Shown: piece by piece, positions 21,303 to 31,155 of the stretch
Position numbering within the stretch: position 1 is the stretch's first letter
How the letters are laid out: the number at the start of each line of letters is the position of its first letter
Origin: Acrocarpospora catenulata
GTDB taxonomy: Bacteria; Actinomycetota; Actinomycetes; Streptosporangiales; Streptosporangiaceae
Assembly (NCBI RefSeq): GCF_018476525.1
Contig: NZ_JAHCST010000036.1
Coordinates: 1 to 64,000, forward strand
DNA length: 64,000 nucleotides
Reading direction: 5' to 3'
Notes under the pieces: generated by a model
Seen by the model: only the letters and a program-made list of their open reading frames with translations
Told to the model about the DNA's origin: nothing
Database searches by the model: none
Made by a program: the position numbers and the translations under genes

Positions 21303-24300
21303 TCAGGGCCGGCAGAAGGTCCGGTAGTCCACCGAGGGCAGATGGGTGGCCCACTCCGCGCGGGTGAGATCCCGGCCGATCTCCCGGCAGAGGTCGCGTA
21401 CCAGCGGCTCCGGCTGGCGTGACCAGCGGATGATCCTGCCGTCGTCGCCTCCGGAGACCAGCTCTCCGCCGGGTCCGAAGGCCAGCCCCCTGATCGGGGC
21501 GGTGTGGCCGGTGAGGGTGAACGACGGGGTCCTGGACGCCAGGTCCCAGACGATGATCGTGTGATCCTCGCCCGCGGAGGCCAGCGCGCGCCCGTCGCGG
21601 CTGAAGGCGAGCACCTGGATGGCCGCCGTGTGCCCCTGGAGGGTGGCGGACAGCCGCCCGGTCCTGGTGTCCCACAGCTTGACGGTCCGGTTGGCGCCCG
21701 CGGTGGCGATCAGGGCGCCGTCCGGGCTGAAGGCGACGTCGAGGATGGAGCCCTGGCTGGTCCGCAGGGCGCGGATCTCGCGGTTCTTTGCCAGGTCCCA
21801 GAGGGAGAGGTCGCCGGCCGGGCTGGTGGAGGCGAGCAGCGGATCGCGGGGGCTGAACGCCAGCGCCGAGGCGAGATGGCCGGTGAGCGGGAAGTGCGCC
21901 TCGACCGGGTGTCCGGGGTCGCGGACGTCCCAGCGGTAGCGGCCGAGCGCGGTCGCGGCGAGAAAGTTCCCCCGCGGGTCGTAGCTGAGGTCGGTGGACG
22001 CCCCGAGCCCCGGGTAGTTGATCGTGGTGAGCTTCCGCTTACCGGCGAGGTCCCAGATGGTGACCGTGTGGCTGCGGGTGACCGTGGCCAGCCGCTTGCC
22101 GTCCGGGCTGAAGGCCACCGCCCGGACGTGGTCGGGATGGTCGCCGAGCGTGGCGATCGGGTTTCCGCGCCGATCCCACAGGCGCACCGTGGTGTCGCTG
22201 CCCGCCGAGGCGATGGTCTGGCCGTCGGGGCTGAACTCGATGTCGTTGACGGCTCCGCTGTGCCCGCTGAACGGGGCGAGGGCGTGCTCGCGGACCACGA
22301 TGGTCCTGCCAAGACCAGCCGAGGCGAGCATCGAGCCGTCGGCGCTGAGGGCCAGCGAGAGCGATTCGGTGCGGCTCCTGTCCTGGTAGATCTCGACGAG
22401 CTGCCGTCGTTCCAGGTCCCAGACCGTGACGAAGCCATCCTCGTCGGCCGTGGCGATCCGGCCTCCCGCGGGGGCGGACATGTCCCAGGTGTACGGCGAA
22501 CGCTCGGGCAGCTTCGCCAGCCGGGTCACCCCCTTACCGTCTATTCGCCAGAGCCGCACCCCGTCGTAGGCCGCGCCCGTGGCCAGGGTCCCGGTGACGG
22601 CGTCGAAGCCCAGCCGGTGGGCGTGCTCGACGGGCACCGTGGCCGTTCTGGTCCCGGAGGCGACGTCCCACACCAGGGGTTTCTCGGTCCCGCCGGTGGA
22701 GGAGACCAGGAACTTCTGGTCGGGGCTGAAGGCGAGGGCGACGACGTCCTCGCGGTGTCCCCGCAGGGTGCGGTGGCTCCCGCTGGCCACGTCCCACAGC
22801 TCGATCGCGCCCTCGCCGGCGGCCACGGCGATCTTGCTGCCGTCGGGGCTCAGCGCCATCGCGTCGGTGAGCCGTTCCCGTGACTGCCGGAAGACCGGGC
22901 GGCGGGAGTCCAGGTCCCACAGGACGACCACGCCCTCGCTGGATCCGTACGCGGCCTTGCGGATGATGGCGGCCAGCCGCCTGCCGTCGCGGCTGAACGC
23001 CACCGCCCTGGCGTGCAGCTCGCGGGGCTCGGTGCCGGGGACGGGCTCGGCGAAGGTCGCGACGCGGGTACGGCCGCGGGGATCCCACAGGCCCACCGTG
23101 CCGTCGGTGCCCGCCGAGGCCAGCCGTGAGCCGTCCGGGCTGAACGCCACCCCGTAGATCGTCGGCCCCTCGGCGTTGAGCTCGATCCGGCGGAGCGCGG
23201 CGGCCGAGACGCTCAGCAGCGCGCCCCGGGTCTCGGCCTCCGGGTTGAGCCGGAACGCGGCGATCGCCAGCAGCCCGGCCAGGTCGGGGTCGGTGCTGAG
23301 CAGGGACCGCGCCTTGAGGGCCAGCTGCCGGGTCAGCGCGACCAGCTGCTGGTGGGCGGCCTCCTGGCCCTGCCGTACCGCGACGCCGCCGCCGATCAGG
23401 GCGAGCAGGGCGAGGGCGGCCATCCCGGCCACCAGGCGTTGCAGGAGGCGGGTGCGGCGCCGGGTCGCGCTGCGCTCGCCCTCCTCAAGCTCCTGGCTGG
23501 CCCGCAGGAAGGCGTCCTCCAGCCGGTTCAGCTCCTGCGGGTGGTCCTCCGCCCAGGTCCTGGTGGCCAGCAGCCGGGCTCCCCGGTACAGGGCCCCGGC
23601 GTCGCGGCCCAGCTCCCGCCAGGTCTGCGCGGCGTCGGTGAGCCGCCGGTGCACCAGCAGGTTCGCGCGGTCGTCGGTGAGCCAGCGGTGCAGGCGGGGC
23701 CAGGCCCGGATCAGCGCCTCGTGGGCCACGTCCACCGTGTCCGCCGCGAGCACCACCAGCCGCGCGGCCGCGAGCCGGTCCAGCACGCCGGCGGTGACCT
23801 CGGGGTCGGCCAGGCCGACGAGCTCGGCCCTGGAGATGGGCCGCCGGGTGTCCTCGGTGCCGTCGCCCAGCGCGGTCAGCCGCAGGAAGATCCGGCGGGC
23901 GGCCTGCCGCTCGGCCGGGGCGAGCGCGTCGTAGACCCGTTCCGCGCTCTGCGCGATGGCGCCCCGTACGCCGCCGGCCGCCTGGTAGGCCGCCAGGGTG
24001 AGCGCCGGTCCCGTGCGGTTGCGCCAGGTCTCCAGCAGCGCGTGCGAGACCAGCGGCAGGCTGCCGGGCTCCTCTGCGGCGTCGGCCAGCACGGTGGCCA
24101 GCAGGTCGGGGGCGACGGTGAGCCCGGCCAGCGCGGCGGGACGGACCGTGATCTCCTGGAGTTCGGCGCCCGACACCGGCCCCACGAGCAGCTGGGCCTC
24201 GCCGTTCAGCGCCGCCACCAGGTCCGGGTACTGGGTCAGGTGGGCCAGGAAGTCGGCCCGCACGCCGAGCACGACGCGGCAGTCGTCCCCGGCCAGGCCC

Positions 24301-25508
24301 AGCAGGGCGGCCACGAACCGGCGCCGTTCCCCCTCCTCGGCGCAGAGGGTGAAGGTCTCCTCGAACTGGTCCACCACCAGGAGCAGGCGATGCGGAGCCA
24401 GCGCGGCCCGCACCGCGGCGGGATCGTCGCGCAGCTGCTCCAGGACGCTGTCCGGCTGTTGGTCGCGCACCTTCGCCAGCAGGTCGGCCAGCGCGTCCAG
24501 CGGATGCTCGCCCGGCGTCATCAGCAGGCCCTGCGGCTCATCCGAGCTCGATAACGAGCCGAGCAGCCCGGCGCGCAGCAGGGAGGACTTCCCGCTGCCC
24601 GAGGCCCCGAACACGCCGACCACCGGAAGACGGCCGACCAGGTCCCTGAGCCGCTCGGCCAGCGGGGCACGCCCGAAGAACCAGGCCCCGTCCTCCGGCT
24701 GGAACGCCGTCAGCCCCCGGTACGGCGACTCGTCCACGCCCGGTTCCGCCTGCGGCGCGCGTTCTAGGGCCGGCAGGAGGTCCTCGTCGCCCCGGAGCAT
24801 CGCCTCGTGCAGGCGCTGGAGCGCCGGTCCCGGATCGATGCCGAGCTGGGCGTTCAGCACCTCCCTGGTCTCCCGGAAGACCTCGAGCGCCTCGACCTGG
24901 CGGCCCGACCGGTAGAGCGCGAGCATCAGCTGGGCGCGCAGACTCTCCCGGTACGGATGCTCCCTGGTCAGGTCGGCCAGCTCGTCCGCCACCTCCAGAT
25001 GCCGCCCCAGGCCCAGCTCGGCCTCCGCCAGCCGCTCGCGCGCGGTCAGCCGGGCCTCCTCCAGCCGCCTGGCCTCCTCGGCGATGAGCGCGCAGTCGCC
25101 GAACTCCGCGAACGCCGGACCGCGCCACAGGCTGAGCGCCGCCCGCAGCCGCTCCCTGGCCGTTTCGAGCTCGCCCCGGTCCAGGGCGGCGCCGCCCTGG
25201 GTGGCCAGGCCGCGGAAGCGCGCCGCGTCCAGGCCGTCGGGAATGATCGCGTACCCGCCGGGCCGTCCGGCCAGCACGTCCGTGCCGTAGGTGCGGCGCA
25301 GCTGGTGCACGTACAGCTGGATGTTGCGCCGCGCGGAGGCGGGCGGCCGCTCGCCCCAGACGGCGGTGATCAGCCAGTCCACGGACACCGGCTGACCGGC
25401 CTTGGCCAGCAGCGCGGCCAGGGTGAGCTGAAGCTTCGGCGCGCCGTCGACCGGGCTCAGCCTGCCGTCACGGGAGACGCTGAGCGGCCCCAAAACATGA
25501 AATTCCAC
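21303..25508 (-). CDS. SARP-type regulator with STAND NTPase and WD40 propellers (AfsR-like)
   Basis: 1401 aa multidomain regulator. Residues 1-90: OmpR-type winged helix of SARPs (VEFHVLGPLSVSRDG). About 95-245: BTAD helical domain. About 275-650: novel-STAND NTPase with Walker A GASGSGKSS (near 305) and Walker B LLLVVDQFEET. One hydrophobic segment (LVAGMAALALLALIGGGVAV, near 690-712) may anchor it in the membrane. About 750-1390: 14 WD40 repeats (AFSPDG...LWD), enough for two seven-bladed propellers. GTG start with GAGGGGGCGGA upstream. Probably a ligand-sensing transcription activator. It breaks the usual rpoZ-coaBC adjacency. An 11-bp-periodic repeat lies in its upstream region. Confidence 0.88.
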   Translation of the reverse strand: MEFHVLGPLSVSRDGRLSPVDGAPKLQLTLAALLAKAGQPVSVDWLITAVWGERPPASARRNIQLYVHQLRRTYGTDVLAGRPGGYAIIPDGLDAARFRGLATQGGAALDRGELETARERLRAALSLWRGPAFAEFGDCALIAEEARRLEEARLTARERLAEAELGLGRHLEVADELADLTREHPYRESLRAQLMLALYRSGRQVEALEVFRETREVLNAQLGIDPGPALQRLHEAMLRGDEDLLPALERAPQAEPGVDESPYRGLTAFQPEDGAWFFGRAPLAERLRDLVGRLPVVGVFGASGSGKSSLLRAGLLGSLSSSDEPQGLLMTPGEHPLDALADLLAKVRDQQPDSVLEQLRDDPAAVRAALAPHRLLLVVDQFEETFTLCAEEGERRRFVAALLGLAGDDCRVVLGVRADFLAHLTQYPDLVAALNGEAQLLVGPVSGAELQEITVRPAALAGLTVAPDLLATVLADAAEEPGSLPLVSHALLETWRNRTGPALTLAAYQAAGGVRGAIAQSAERVYDALAPAERQAARRIFLRLTALGDGTEDTRRPISRAELVGLADPEVTAGVLDRLAAARLVVLAADTVDVAHEALIRAWPRLHRWLTDDRANLLVHRRLTDAAQTWRELGRDAGALYRGARLLATRTWAEDHPQELNRLEDAFLRASQELEEGERSATRRRTRLLQRLVAGMAALALLALIGGGVAVRQGQEAAHQQLVALTRQLALKARSLLSTDPDLAGLLAIAAFRLNPEAETRGALLSVSAAALRRIELNAEGPTIYGVAFSPDGSRLASAGTDGTVGLWDPRGRTRVATFAEPVPGTEPRELHARAVAFSRDGRRLAAIIRKAAYGSSEGVVVLWDLDSRRPVFRQSRERLTDAMALSPDGSKIAVAAGEGAIELWDVASGSHRTLRGHREDVVALAFSPDQKFLVSSTGGTEKPLVWDVASGTRTATVPVEHAHRLGFDAVTGTLATGAAYDGVRLWRIDGKGVTRLAKLPERSPYTWDMSAPAGGRIATADEDGFVTVWDLERRQLVEIYQDRSRTESLSLALSADGSMLASAGLGRTIVVREHALAPFSGHSGAVNDIEFSPDGQTIASAGSDTTVRLWDRRGNPIATLGDHPDHVRAVAFSPDGKRLATVTRSHTVTIWDLAGKRKLTTINYPGLGASTDLSYDPRGNFLAATALGRYRWDVRDPGHPVEAHFPLTGHLASALAFSPRDPLLASTSPAGDLSLWDLAKNREIRALRTSQGSILDVAFSPDGALIATAGANRTVKLWDTRTGRLSATLQGHTAAIQVLAFSRDGRALASAGEDHTIIVWDLASRTPSFTLTGHTAPIRGLAFGPGGELVSGGDDGRIIRWSRQPEPLVRDLCREIGRDLTRAEWATHLPSVDYRTFCRP

Positions 25509-25820
25509 CCAGACTCCGCCCCCTCGGACTTCGGGATGGGGAGAAGAATTCTGGACCTCGCCAGGATCTGTCAATCGACCGGTCAGGGGATGGAACGTTT
25601 CCCGCGACGGCCGAAATGCGGGTGACCAGCGCATATACCGCGCCTATACCGGTGTGATCGATGATCTACCCAAACCGACCCGGGTTCCTCGGGCTGCTGG
25701 AGCCGCGGGATGGTTGTGGGGATACAACCCGCCTCCCACCGCGACGGCGCACGTGCCGGTGTGATCCGCACGGTGGGAGGCGGCGGCCCCGGTGGTCGCG
25801 GCCGGTGGCACAGTGGGGGC
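25509..25820. other. Divergent intergenic region, SARP gene / coaBC
   Basis: 312 bases between two divergent starts. It holds the TATACCG direct repeat described separately. No other gene is supported; it must carry the promoters of both genes. Confidence 0.6.
25634..25651. promoter_or_regulatory. Heptamer direct repeat with 11-bp period (SARP-site architecture)
   Basis: TATACCG-cgcc-TATACCG: two identical heptamers 11 bp apart. SARP regulators are known to bind heptameric direct repeats with this spacing next to a -35 element. It lies 126 bases upstream of the SARP-type gene and 170 bases upstream of coaBC, so it may serve autoregulation. Confidence 0.5.
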
Positions 25821-27032
25821 ATGAGATGGAAGGTCGTCGTCGGGGTCTGCGCGGGGATCGCGGTCTACAAGGCGTGTGAGCTGGTCCGGCTGTTCACCGA
25901 GTCGGGGCACGAGGTCCGGGTGGTGCCCACCAGGGACGCCCTGCGGTTCGTGGGGGAGCCGACCTGGGCGGCGCTGTCCGGGAACCCGGTCAGCGCCGAG
26001 GTCTGGGACGCGGTGCACGAGGTGCCCCACGTGCGGATCGGGCAGAGCGCCGACCTGGTGGTGGTGGCCCCCGCCACCGCGGACGTGCTGGCCAGGGCGG
26101 CGGCCGGGCTGGCCAACGACCTGCTGACCAACACGCTGCTGACCGCCAGGTGCCCGGTGGTGTTCGCGCCCGCCATGCACACCGAGATGTGGGAGCACCC
26201 GGCCACCCAGGCCAACGTCGCCACCCTGCGTTCGCGGGGGGCCATCGTGATCGAGCCCGCCGTCGGGCGGCTGACCGGGGCCGACACCGGCAAGGGGCGG
26301 CTGCCGGAGCCGCAGCAGATCTTCGAGGTCTGCCGGGGCGTGCTGCGGGGCGGGTCGGCGGACCTGGCCGGGCGGCACGTGGTCATCTCGGCGGGCGGGA
26401 CCCGGGAGGCGATCGACCCCGTCCGGTTCATCGGCAACCGCTCCTCGGGGCTGCAGGGGTACGCGCTGGCCCGCACCGCCCTGGCCCGCGGCGCCGAGGT
26501 CACCCTCGTGTCGGCCAACGTGGCGTTGCCCGACCCCGCGGGCGCCAAGGTGGTCCGGGTCGAGTCCGCGATCCAGCTGCGGGAGGCCGTGCTGGCCGCC
26601 GCGGAGAGCGCGGACGCCGTCGTGATGGCCGCCGCCGTCGCCGATTTCCGGCCCGTACGGCAGAGCACCGGGAAAATCAAGAAGACCGCCGACGACCCCG
26701 ACCCCATCTATCTGACGAAAAATCCGGACATCTTGCAGGAGTTGGGGGAGGTGCGGGCGGCTCGGCGGGCGGATGGCCTGCCGTACCCGGAAGTGATCGT
26801 CGGGTTCGCCGCCGAGACCGAGGACATGATCGCCAACGGGCAGGCCAAGCTCCGGCGGAAAGGCTGTGACCTGCTGGTCGTCAACCAGGTGGGGGAGAAC
26901 CTCGCCTTCGGCACGCCCGACAACGCGGCCGTGGTGCTGGTCGCCGGCGGTGACCCGGTTGAGATCCCACGGGGGCCAAAAGAGGATCTGGCGGGCATAG
27001 TGTGGAATCTGGTAGGCGCGCGCTTGGTGTAA
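25821..27032 (+). CDS. coaBC: Bifunctional phosphopantothenoylcysteine decarboxylase / synthetase
   Basis: 403 aa, two steps of coenzyme A synthesis. N-terminal CoaC flavoprotein domain (1-185): VVGVCAGIAVYKACELVRL, active-site His in HEVPHVRIG, and APAMHTEMW in place of the more usual PAMN. C-terminal CoaB ligase domain (190-403): VISAGGTREAIDPVRFIGN, AAVADFRP, KIKK and VGFAAETED. ATG chosen because the homologous N-terminus begins at MRWKVVVGV; the AGTGGGGG tract precedes it. Transcribed away from the SARP gene. Confidence 0.95.
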   Translation: MRWKVVVGVCAGIAVYKACELVRLFTESGHEVRVVPTRDALRFVGEPTWAALSGNPVSAEVWDAVHEVPHVRIGQSADLVVVAPATADVLARAAAGLANDLLTNTLLTARCPVVFAPAMHTEMWEHPATQANVATLRSRGAIVIEPAVGRLTGADTGKGRLPEPQQIFEVCRGVLRGGSADLAGRHVVISAGGTREAIDPVRFIGNRSSGLQGYALARTALARGAEVTLVSANVALPDPAGAKVVRVESAIQLREAVLAAAESADAVVMAAAVADFRPVRQSTGKIKKTADDPDPIYLTKNPDILQELGEVRAARRADGLPYPEVIVGFAAETEDMIANGQAKLRRKGCDLLVVNQVGENLAFGTPDNAAVVLVAGGDPVEIPRGPKEDLAGIVWNLVGARLV

Positions 27033-27166
27033 CGGCGGCCCTGCCGGGAGAAACAGCAATTGGATCGATTGTCCCCGAGGTTCGAGCCCCTACCCCCCTA
27101 GGGCAGTCCCACCCGTACCCAGCAGCCGTGCGCACCCGGGCCGTGGAGATCGGAAGGAGCGATGCC

Positions 27167-27535
27167 ATGCCGGTGACCGCCGCTGTCCGGGAGCGCTGCC
27201 GCGCCCTGCTCCCGATCGGCGAGGATCTCCGTTACGTGTTCCCCGCCCGGTCGCCGGGCGCCCCCGGGGTGGCCGCCTTCCTGATCGTGGTCACCGACCG
27301 GTCCATCACCGTGCTCGCCGGCAACCCGGCCGAACGGCCGGAGCCCGCCTCGGTCTGGGCCGTGCACCCGCGACGCACCCGGCTGGGCCCCATCGAGTTC
27401 GCGGGGGGCCCGAGCATCGAGCTCGGCGGCATGGTCTTCCGGGTGGACGAGGAGTACGTCGCGGTGGTCGGCGCCGCCGACGCGGAGGCGTTCTCGCCGG
27501 GCGACCTACCACGGGACCCCCTGCCCGACTTGTGA
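27167..27535 (+). CDS. Conserved hypothetical protein
   Basis: 122 aa from the ATG behind GGAAGGAGCG. Compact alpha/beta-looking protein: an N-terminal helix (VTAAVRERCRALLPIGEDL), then strands RYVFPARS, VAAFLIVVTDRSITVLAG and PRRTRLGPIEFAGGPSIELG. The pattern resembles a single PH-like or small-ligand barrel, but I do not recognise the family. An upstream in-frame extension is rejected because it overlaps the end of coaBC and has no ribosome site. Confidence 0.65.
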   Translation: MPVTAAVRERCRALLPIGEDLRYVFPARSPGAPGVAAFLIVVTDRSITVLAGNPAERPEPASVWAVHPRRTRLGPIEFAGGPSIELGGMVFRVDEEYVAVVGAADAEAFSPGDLPRDPLPDL

Positions 27536-27632
27536 CGAATAGAGTATGAGACAGTTTCGCGGCGCCACGCTCCCTAGGGCTACACTCAGCGAAGCCATTT
27601 GACGTCAGCAGCCGCTGCATAGGAGCCACGAG

Positions 27633-28820
27633 TTGTCCCGTCGCCTGTTCACCTCCGAGTCGGTTACCGAGGGCCACCCCGACAAGATCGCCGACCAGAT
27701 CAGTGACGCGATTCTCGACGCCATGCTCAAGGACGACCCTAAGAGCCGCGTCGCCGTCGAGACGATGATCACTACTGGCCAGGTCCACGTCGCGGGTGAG
27801 GTGACGACCGAGACTTATGTCGACATCCCCGGCGTCATCCGCGAGAAGATCCTGGAGATCGGCTACGACGCCTCGCACAAGGGCTTCGACGGCGCCTCCT
27901 GCGGCGTCTCGGTGTCCATCGGCGCCCAGTCGCCCGACATCGCGCAGGGCGTCGACGACGCCTACGAGATCCGCGAGGGCGAGACCGCCGACGAGCTCGA
28001 CCGGCAGGGCGCCGGCGACCAGGGCCTGATGTTCGGCTACGCCTGCCGCGAGACCCCCGAGCTCATGCCGCTGCCGATCACCCTGGCGCACCGCATGGCC
28101 AAGCGGCTGTCCGAGGTCCGCAAGAACGGCACCGTGCCGTACCTGCGCCCGGACGGCAAGACCCAGGTCACCATCGAGTACGACGGCGACCGCCCGGTCC
28201 GGCTGGACACCGTCGTGGTCTCCACCCAGCACGCGCCGGAGATCGACCTCAAGGAGATGCTCACCCCGGACATCCGGGAGCACGTGGTCGAGCCCGTGCT
28301 CGCCGACCTGGACATCCAGGTCGAGGGCTACCGGCTGCTGGTCAACCCCACCGGCCGCTTCGAGATCGGCGGCCCGATGGGCGACGCGGGCCTCACCGGG
28401 CGCAAGATCATCGTGGACACTTACGGCGGCATGGCCCGCCACGGCGGCGGCGCCTTCTCCGGCAAGGACCCCTCCAAGGTGGACCGCTCGGCCGCGTACG
28501 CCATGCGCTGGGTGGCCAAGAACATCGTCGCCGCCGGCCTCGCCGACCGCGCCGAGGTCCAGGTCGCCTACGCCATCGGCAAGGCCCAGCCCGTCGGCGT
28601 CTTCGTGGAGACCTTCGGCACCGAGAAGGTCGCCGTAGCCAAGATCCAGGAGGCCGTGCTCCAGGTCTTCGACCTCCGCCCCGCCGCCATCATCCGGGAC
28701 CTCGACCTCCTGCGCCCCATCTACTCCGAGACCGCCGCCTACGGCCACTTCGGCCGAGAGGGCGTCTCCTGGGAGTCCACCGACCGCGCCGACGCCCTCC
28801 GCGAAGCCGCCGGTCTCTGA
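27633..28820 (+). CDS. metK: S-adenosylmethionine synthetase
   Basis: Makes SAM from methionine and ATP. 395 aa. TTG start ([20 protein letters not shown]) with TAGGAGC 8 bases upstream; no ATG or GTG fits the conserved N-terminus. Methionine/ATP site [28 protein letters not shown] hexapeptide and the P-loop-like [19 protein letters not shown] are intact. No SAM riboswitch pattern is seen in the 97-base leader. Followed by a strong terminator. Confidence 0.96.
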   Translation: MSRRLFTSESVTEGHPDKIADQISDAILDAMLKDDPKSRVAVETMITTGQVHVAGEVTTETYVDIPGVIREKILEIGYDASHKGFDGASCGVSVSIGAQSPDIAQGVDDAYEIREGETADELDRQGAGDQGLMFGYACRETPELMPLPITLAHRMAKRLSEVRKNGTVPYLRPDGKTQVTIEYDGDRPVRLDTVVVSTQHAPEIDLKEMLTPDIREHVVEPVLADLDIQVEGYRLLVNPTGRFEIGGPMGDAGLTGRKIIVDTYGGMARHGGGAFSGKDPSKVDRSAAYAMRWVAKNIVAAGLADRAEVQVAYAIGKAQPVGVFVETFGTEKVAVAKIQEAVLQVFDLRPAAIIRDLDLLRPIYSETAAYGHFGREGVSWESTDRADALREAAGL

Positions 28821-28834
28821 TCCTCCATCCAGCG

Positions 28835-28866
28835 ACGGCGCCCGCCCATCCTCTGGCGGGCGCCGT
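28835..28866 (+). terminator. Intrinsic terminator after metK
   Basis: ACGGCGCCCGCC pairs perfectly with GGCGGGCGCCGT (12-bp stem, 8-base loop), followed by a moderately T-rich tract (TTCGGTGTTCT). Ends the metK transcript before priA. Confidence 0.75.
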
Positions 28867-28932
28867 TTCGGTGTTCTGGGCCGACCTGGGAGAACGCCCG
28901 GAGCGGTGGTTCGGATCTGGTAGGACAGGAGG

Positions 28933-31071
28933 GTGACCGGGTCAGTGGAGGCCTCGCAGGAGGCTCTGATCGCGCTGCCGGAAGGGCCCGCGGGTGGTAA
29001 GGGCGTGAGCAGGGCGAAAGGGGCTCCGGAGGCGGCGGGGGAGCTGCCCGTGGCCCGGGTGGTGGTGGATTCGTTGCTGCCGCACCTGGACCGGGCCTTC
29101 GACTATCTCGTGCCCGCCGCCATGGACGGGGACGCGGTCCCCGGGTGCCGGGTGCGGGTGCGGTTCGCCGGGAAGCTGACGGACGCCTTCCTGCTGGAGC
29201 GGCTTTCGGAGAGCGAGCACGAGGGACAGCTGCTGTTCCTCGACCGGGTGGTCTCGCCCGAGGCGGTGCTGACCCCGGAGATCGCCGCTCTCGCCCGCGC
29301 GGTCGCCGACCGGTACGCGGGGACGCTGTCGGACGTCCTGCGCATCGCCATTCCGCCCCGGCACGCCAGGGCGGAGGGCGAGACCGCCGAGAGCGACCGC
29401 CCGGCCGCCGCGTTCCCGCACCGGCCCTGCAACGCCTGGGCGGCCTACCCCATCGGAGAGTCGTTCCTGGCGGCTCTCCGCGAAGGGCGGGCACCCCGGG
29501 CCGTGTGGACCGCCGTGCCGGGGACGGACGACGACGGCCCCACCTGGCCGCTGGCCGTCGCGGAGGCGGTGCGGGCGACGGTCGAGGGCGGCAGAGGCGC
29601 CCTGGTGGTGCTGCCGGACGGTAAGGACGTGGCCCTGCTCGACCGGGCGCTCTCCGACCCGGACGAAGGCGGTCGCAGGAAGGGCACCAGCGACGGGACC
29701 CGCGGATGGCACGTCGCCATCAGCGCCGATCTCGGACCCGCCGAGCGGTACCGGCGCTGGTTGCGGGTGCTGAGGGGCCAGGTGCGGGTGGCCGTCGGCC
29801 TGCGGGGAACGGCGTTCGCGCCCGTGCGGGACCTTGGTCTGATGGTCATCTGGGACGACGGGGATGATCTTCATGCCGAGCGGCACGCGCCCTATCCGCA
29901 CGCCAGGGAGGTCCTCGCCATGCGGGCGGAGCGCACGGGAGCCGGTCTCCTGATCGGCGGGTACGCGATGAGCGCCGACGGGGCCAGGCTGATCGCCACC
30001 GGCTGGGCCAAGCCGCTGGTGCCGGACCGGGAGGCGGTCCGGGCGCGGGCGCCGAGGATGCGCCCGGCGGGGGACGACGCGGAGCTGGCCCGTGACCAGG
30101 CCGCCCGGCGGGCCCGGCTGCCCAGCCTGGCGTGGCGGGCGCTCAAGCAGGGGCTGGAGCAGGGGCCGGTGCTGGTCCAGGTGCCACGCAGGGGCTATCT
30201 GCCCGCCCTGGCCTGCCAGCACTGCCGCGCGCCCGCCCGCTGCTCGGCCAAGTCCGCGGCGGTGGACCCGGCGGCGGACCCGGCGGTGGACGCGGTGGAC
30301 GCGGCGCACGCCTGCTCCGGGCCGCTGGCGTTGCGGAGCGGGCACGCGATGCCGTACTGCCGGTGGTGCGGGCGGATCGCCGGGGACTGGCGGTGCGGGG
30401 TGTGCGGCGGAAACCGGGTCAGGGCCAGTGTGGTCGGGGCCAGGCGGACGGCCGAGGAGCTGGGGCGGGCGTTCCCCGCGGTGCCGGTGAAGACCTCGGG
30501 GCGGGACGGCGTGCTGGCGACGGTCGGCGGCAAACCGGCGCTGGTGGTGGCCACGCCGGGGGCCGAGCCGGTGGCCGAGGGCGGCTACGCGGCGGCGGTG
30601 CTGCTGGACGGCTGGGCGTTGCTCGGGCGGCCGGACCTGCGGGCGGGCGAGGAGGCGCTGCGGCGGTGGATGAACGCCGCCGCCCTGGTCCGGCCCGGCG
30701 GCGAGGTGGTCGTCATGGCGGACTCCGCGGTGCCGGTGGTGCAGGCGATGGTGCGGTGGGACGCGATCACCTACGCCGACCGCGAGCTCCAGGACCGGGC
30801 CCAGCTGGGCTTCCCGCCGGTGACGACGATGGCCACGCTGACCGGCCAACCGGCGGCGGTGCGGGAGATGCTGGCCGGTCTCGGCCTGCCGGCGCGCGCG
30901 GACGTGCTGGGGCCGGTGCCCGTCGAGGACGGCGCCGAGCGGGCCATGGTCCGGGTGCCGCGCCAGGCCGCGCCGGAACTGGCCAGGACGCTGAAGGGCG
31001 CCGCCGGGGTCAGATCGGCCCGCAAGGCCGAGGTGGTCCGGGTCCAGATCGACCCCCTCGAACTGATCTGA
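28933..31071 (+). CDS. priA: Probable replication restart protein PriA, helicase-inactive form
   Basis: 712 aa. N-terminal 3'-DNA-binding domain (VARVVVDSLLPHLDRAFDYL), helicase-like region and two pairs of Cys motifs that bind zinc (CQHCRAPARC near 426; YCRWCGRIAGDWRCGVCGG near 475-495). The Walker A lysine loop (GxTGxGKT) is absent: the corresponding place reads VEGGRGALVVLPDGKD, and the DEEH box is replaced by IWDDGDDLHAE. Loss of the ATPase motifs is known for actinobacterial PriA, which presumably acts as a structural adaptor for primosome loading. GTG start after the metK terminator. Confidence 0.9.
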   Translation: MTGSVEASQEALIALPEGPAGGKGVSRAKGAPEAAGELPVARVVVDSLLPHLDRAFDYLVPAAMDGDAVPGCRVRVRFAGKLTDAFLLERLSESEHEGQLLFLDRVVSPEAVLTPEIAALARAVADRYAGTLSDVLRIAIPPRHARAEGETAESDRPAAAFPHRPCNAWAAYPIGESFLAALREGRAPRAVWTAVPGTDDDGPTWPLAVAEAVRATVEGGRGALVVLPDGKDVALLDRALSDPDEGGRRKGTSDGTRGWHVAISADLGPAERYRRWLRVLRGQVRVAVGLRGTAFAPVRDLGLMVIWDDGDDLHAERHAPYPHAREVLAMRAERTGAGLLIGGYAMSADGARLIATGWAKPLVPDREAVRARAPRMRPAGDDAELARDQAARRARLPSLAWRALKQGLEQGPVLVQVPRRGYLPALACQHCRAPARCSAKSAAVDPAADPAVDAVDAAHACSGPLALRSGHAMPYCRWCGRIAGDWRCGVCGGNRVRASVVGARRTAEELGRAFPAVPVKTSGRDGVLATVGGKPALVVATPGAEPVAEGGYAAAVLLDGWALLGRPDLRAGEEALRRWMNAAALVRPGGEVVVMADSAVPVVQAMVRWDAITYADRELQDRAQLGFPPVTTMATLTGQPAAVREMLAGLGLPARADVLGPVPVEDGAERAMVRVPRQAAPELARTLKGAAGVRSARKAEVVRVQIDPLELI

Positions 31072-31155
31072 ACCCACAGGTCACCGCGTTCCCAGGGGTC
31101 TCAACCGGGTTCGCTCCGATTCGCGATGCGGTCAGTAACCCGTTAGCGTCTCCCT

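Noticed and set aside
27060-27110. GAGGTTCGAGCCCC as the T-arm of a tRNA
   Set aside because: No 5-bp T-stem pairing, no acceptor stem partner and no anticodon arm at the right distance.
27536-27632. SAM riboswitch before metK
   Set aside because: The 97-base leader shows none of the conserved SAM-I, SAM-II or SAM-IV blocks.
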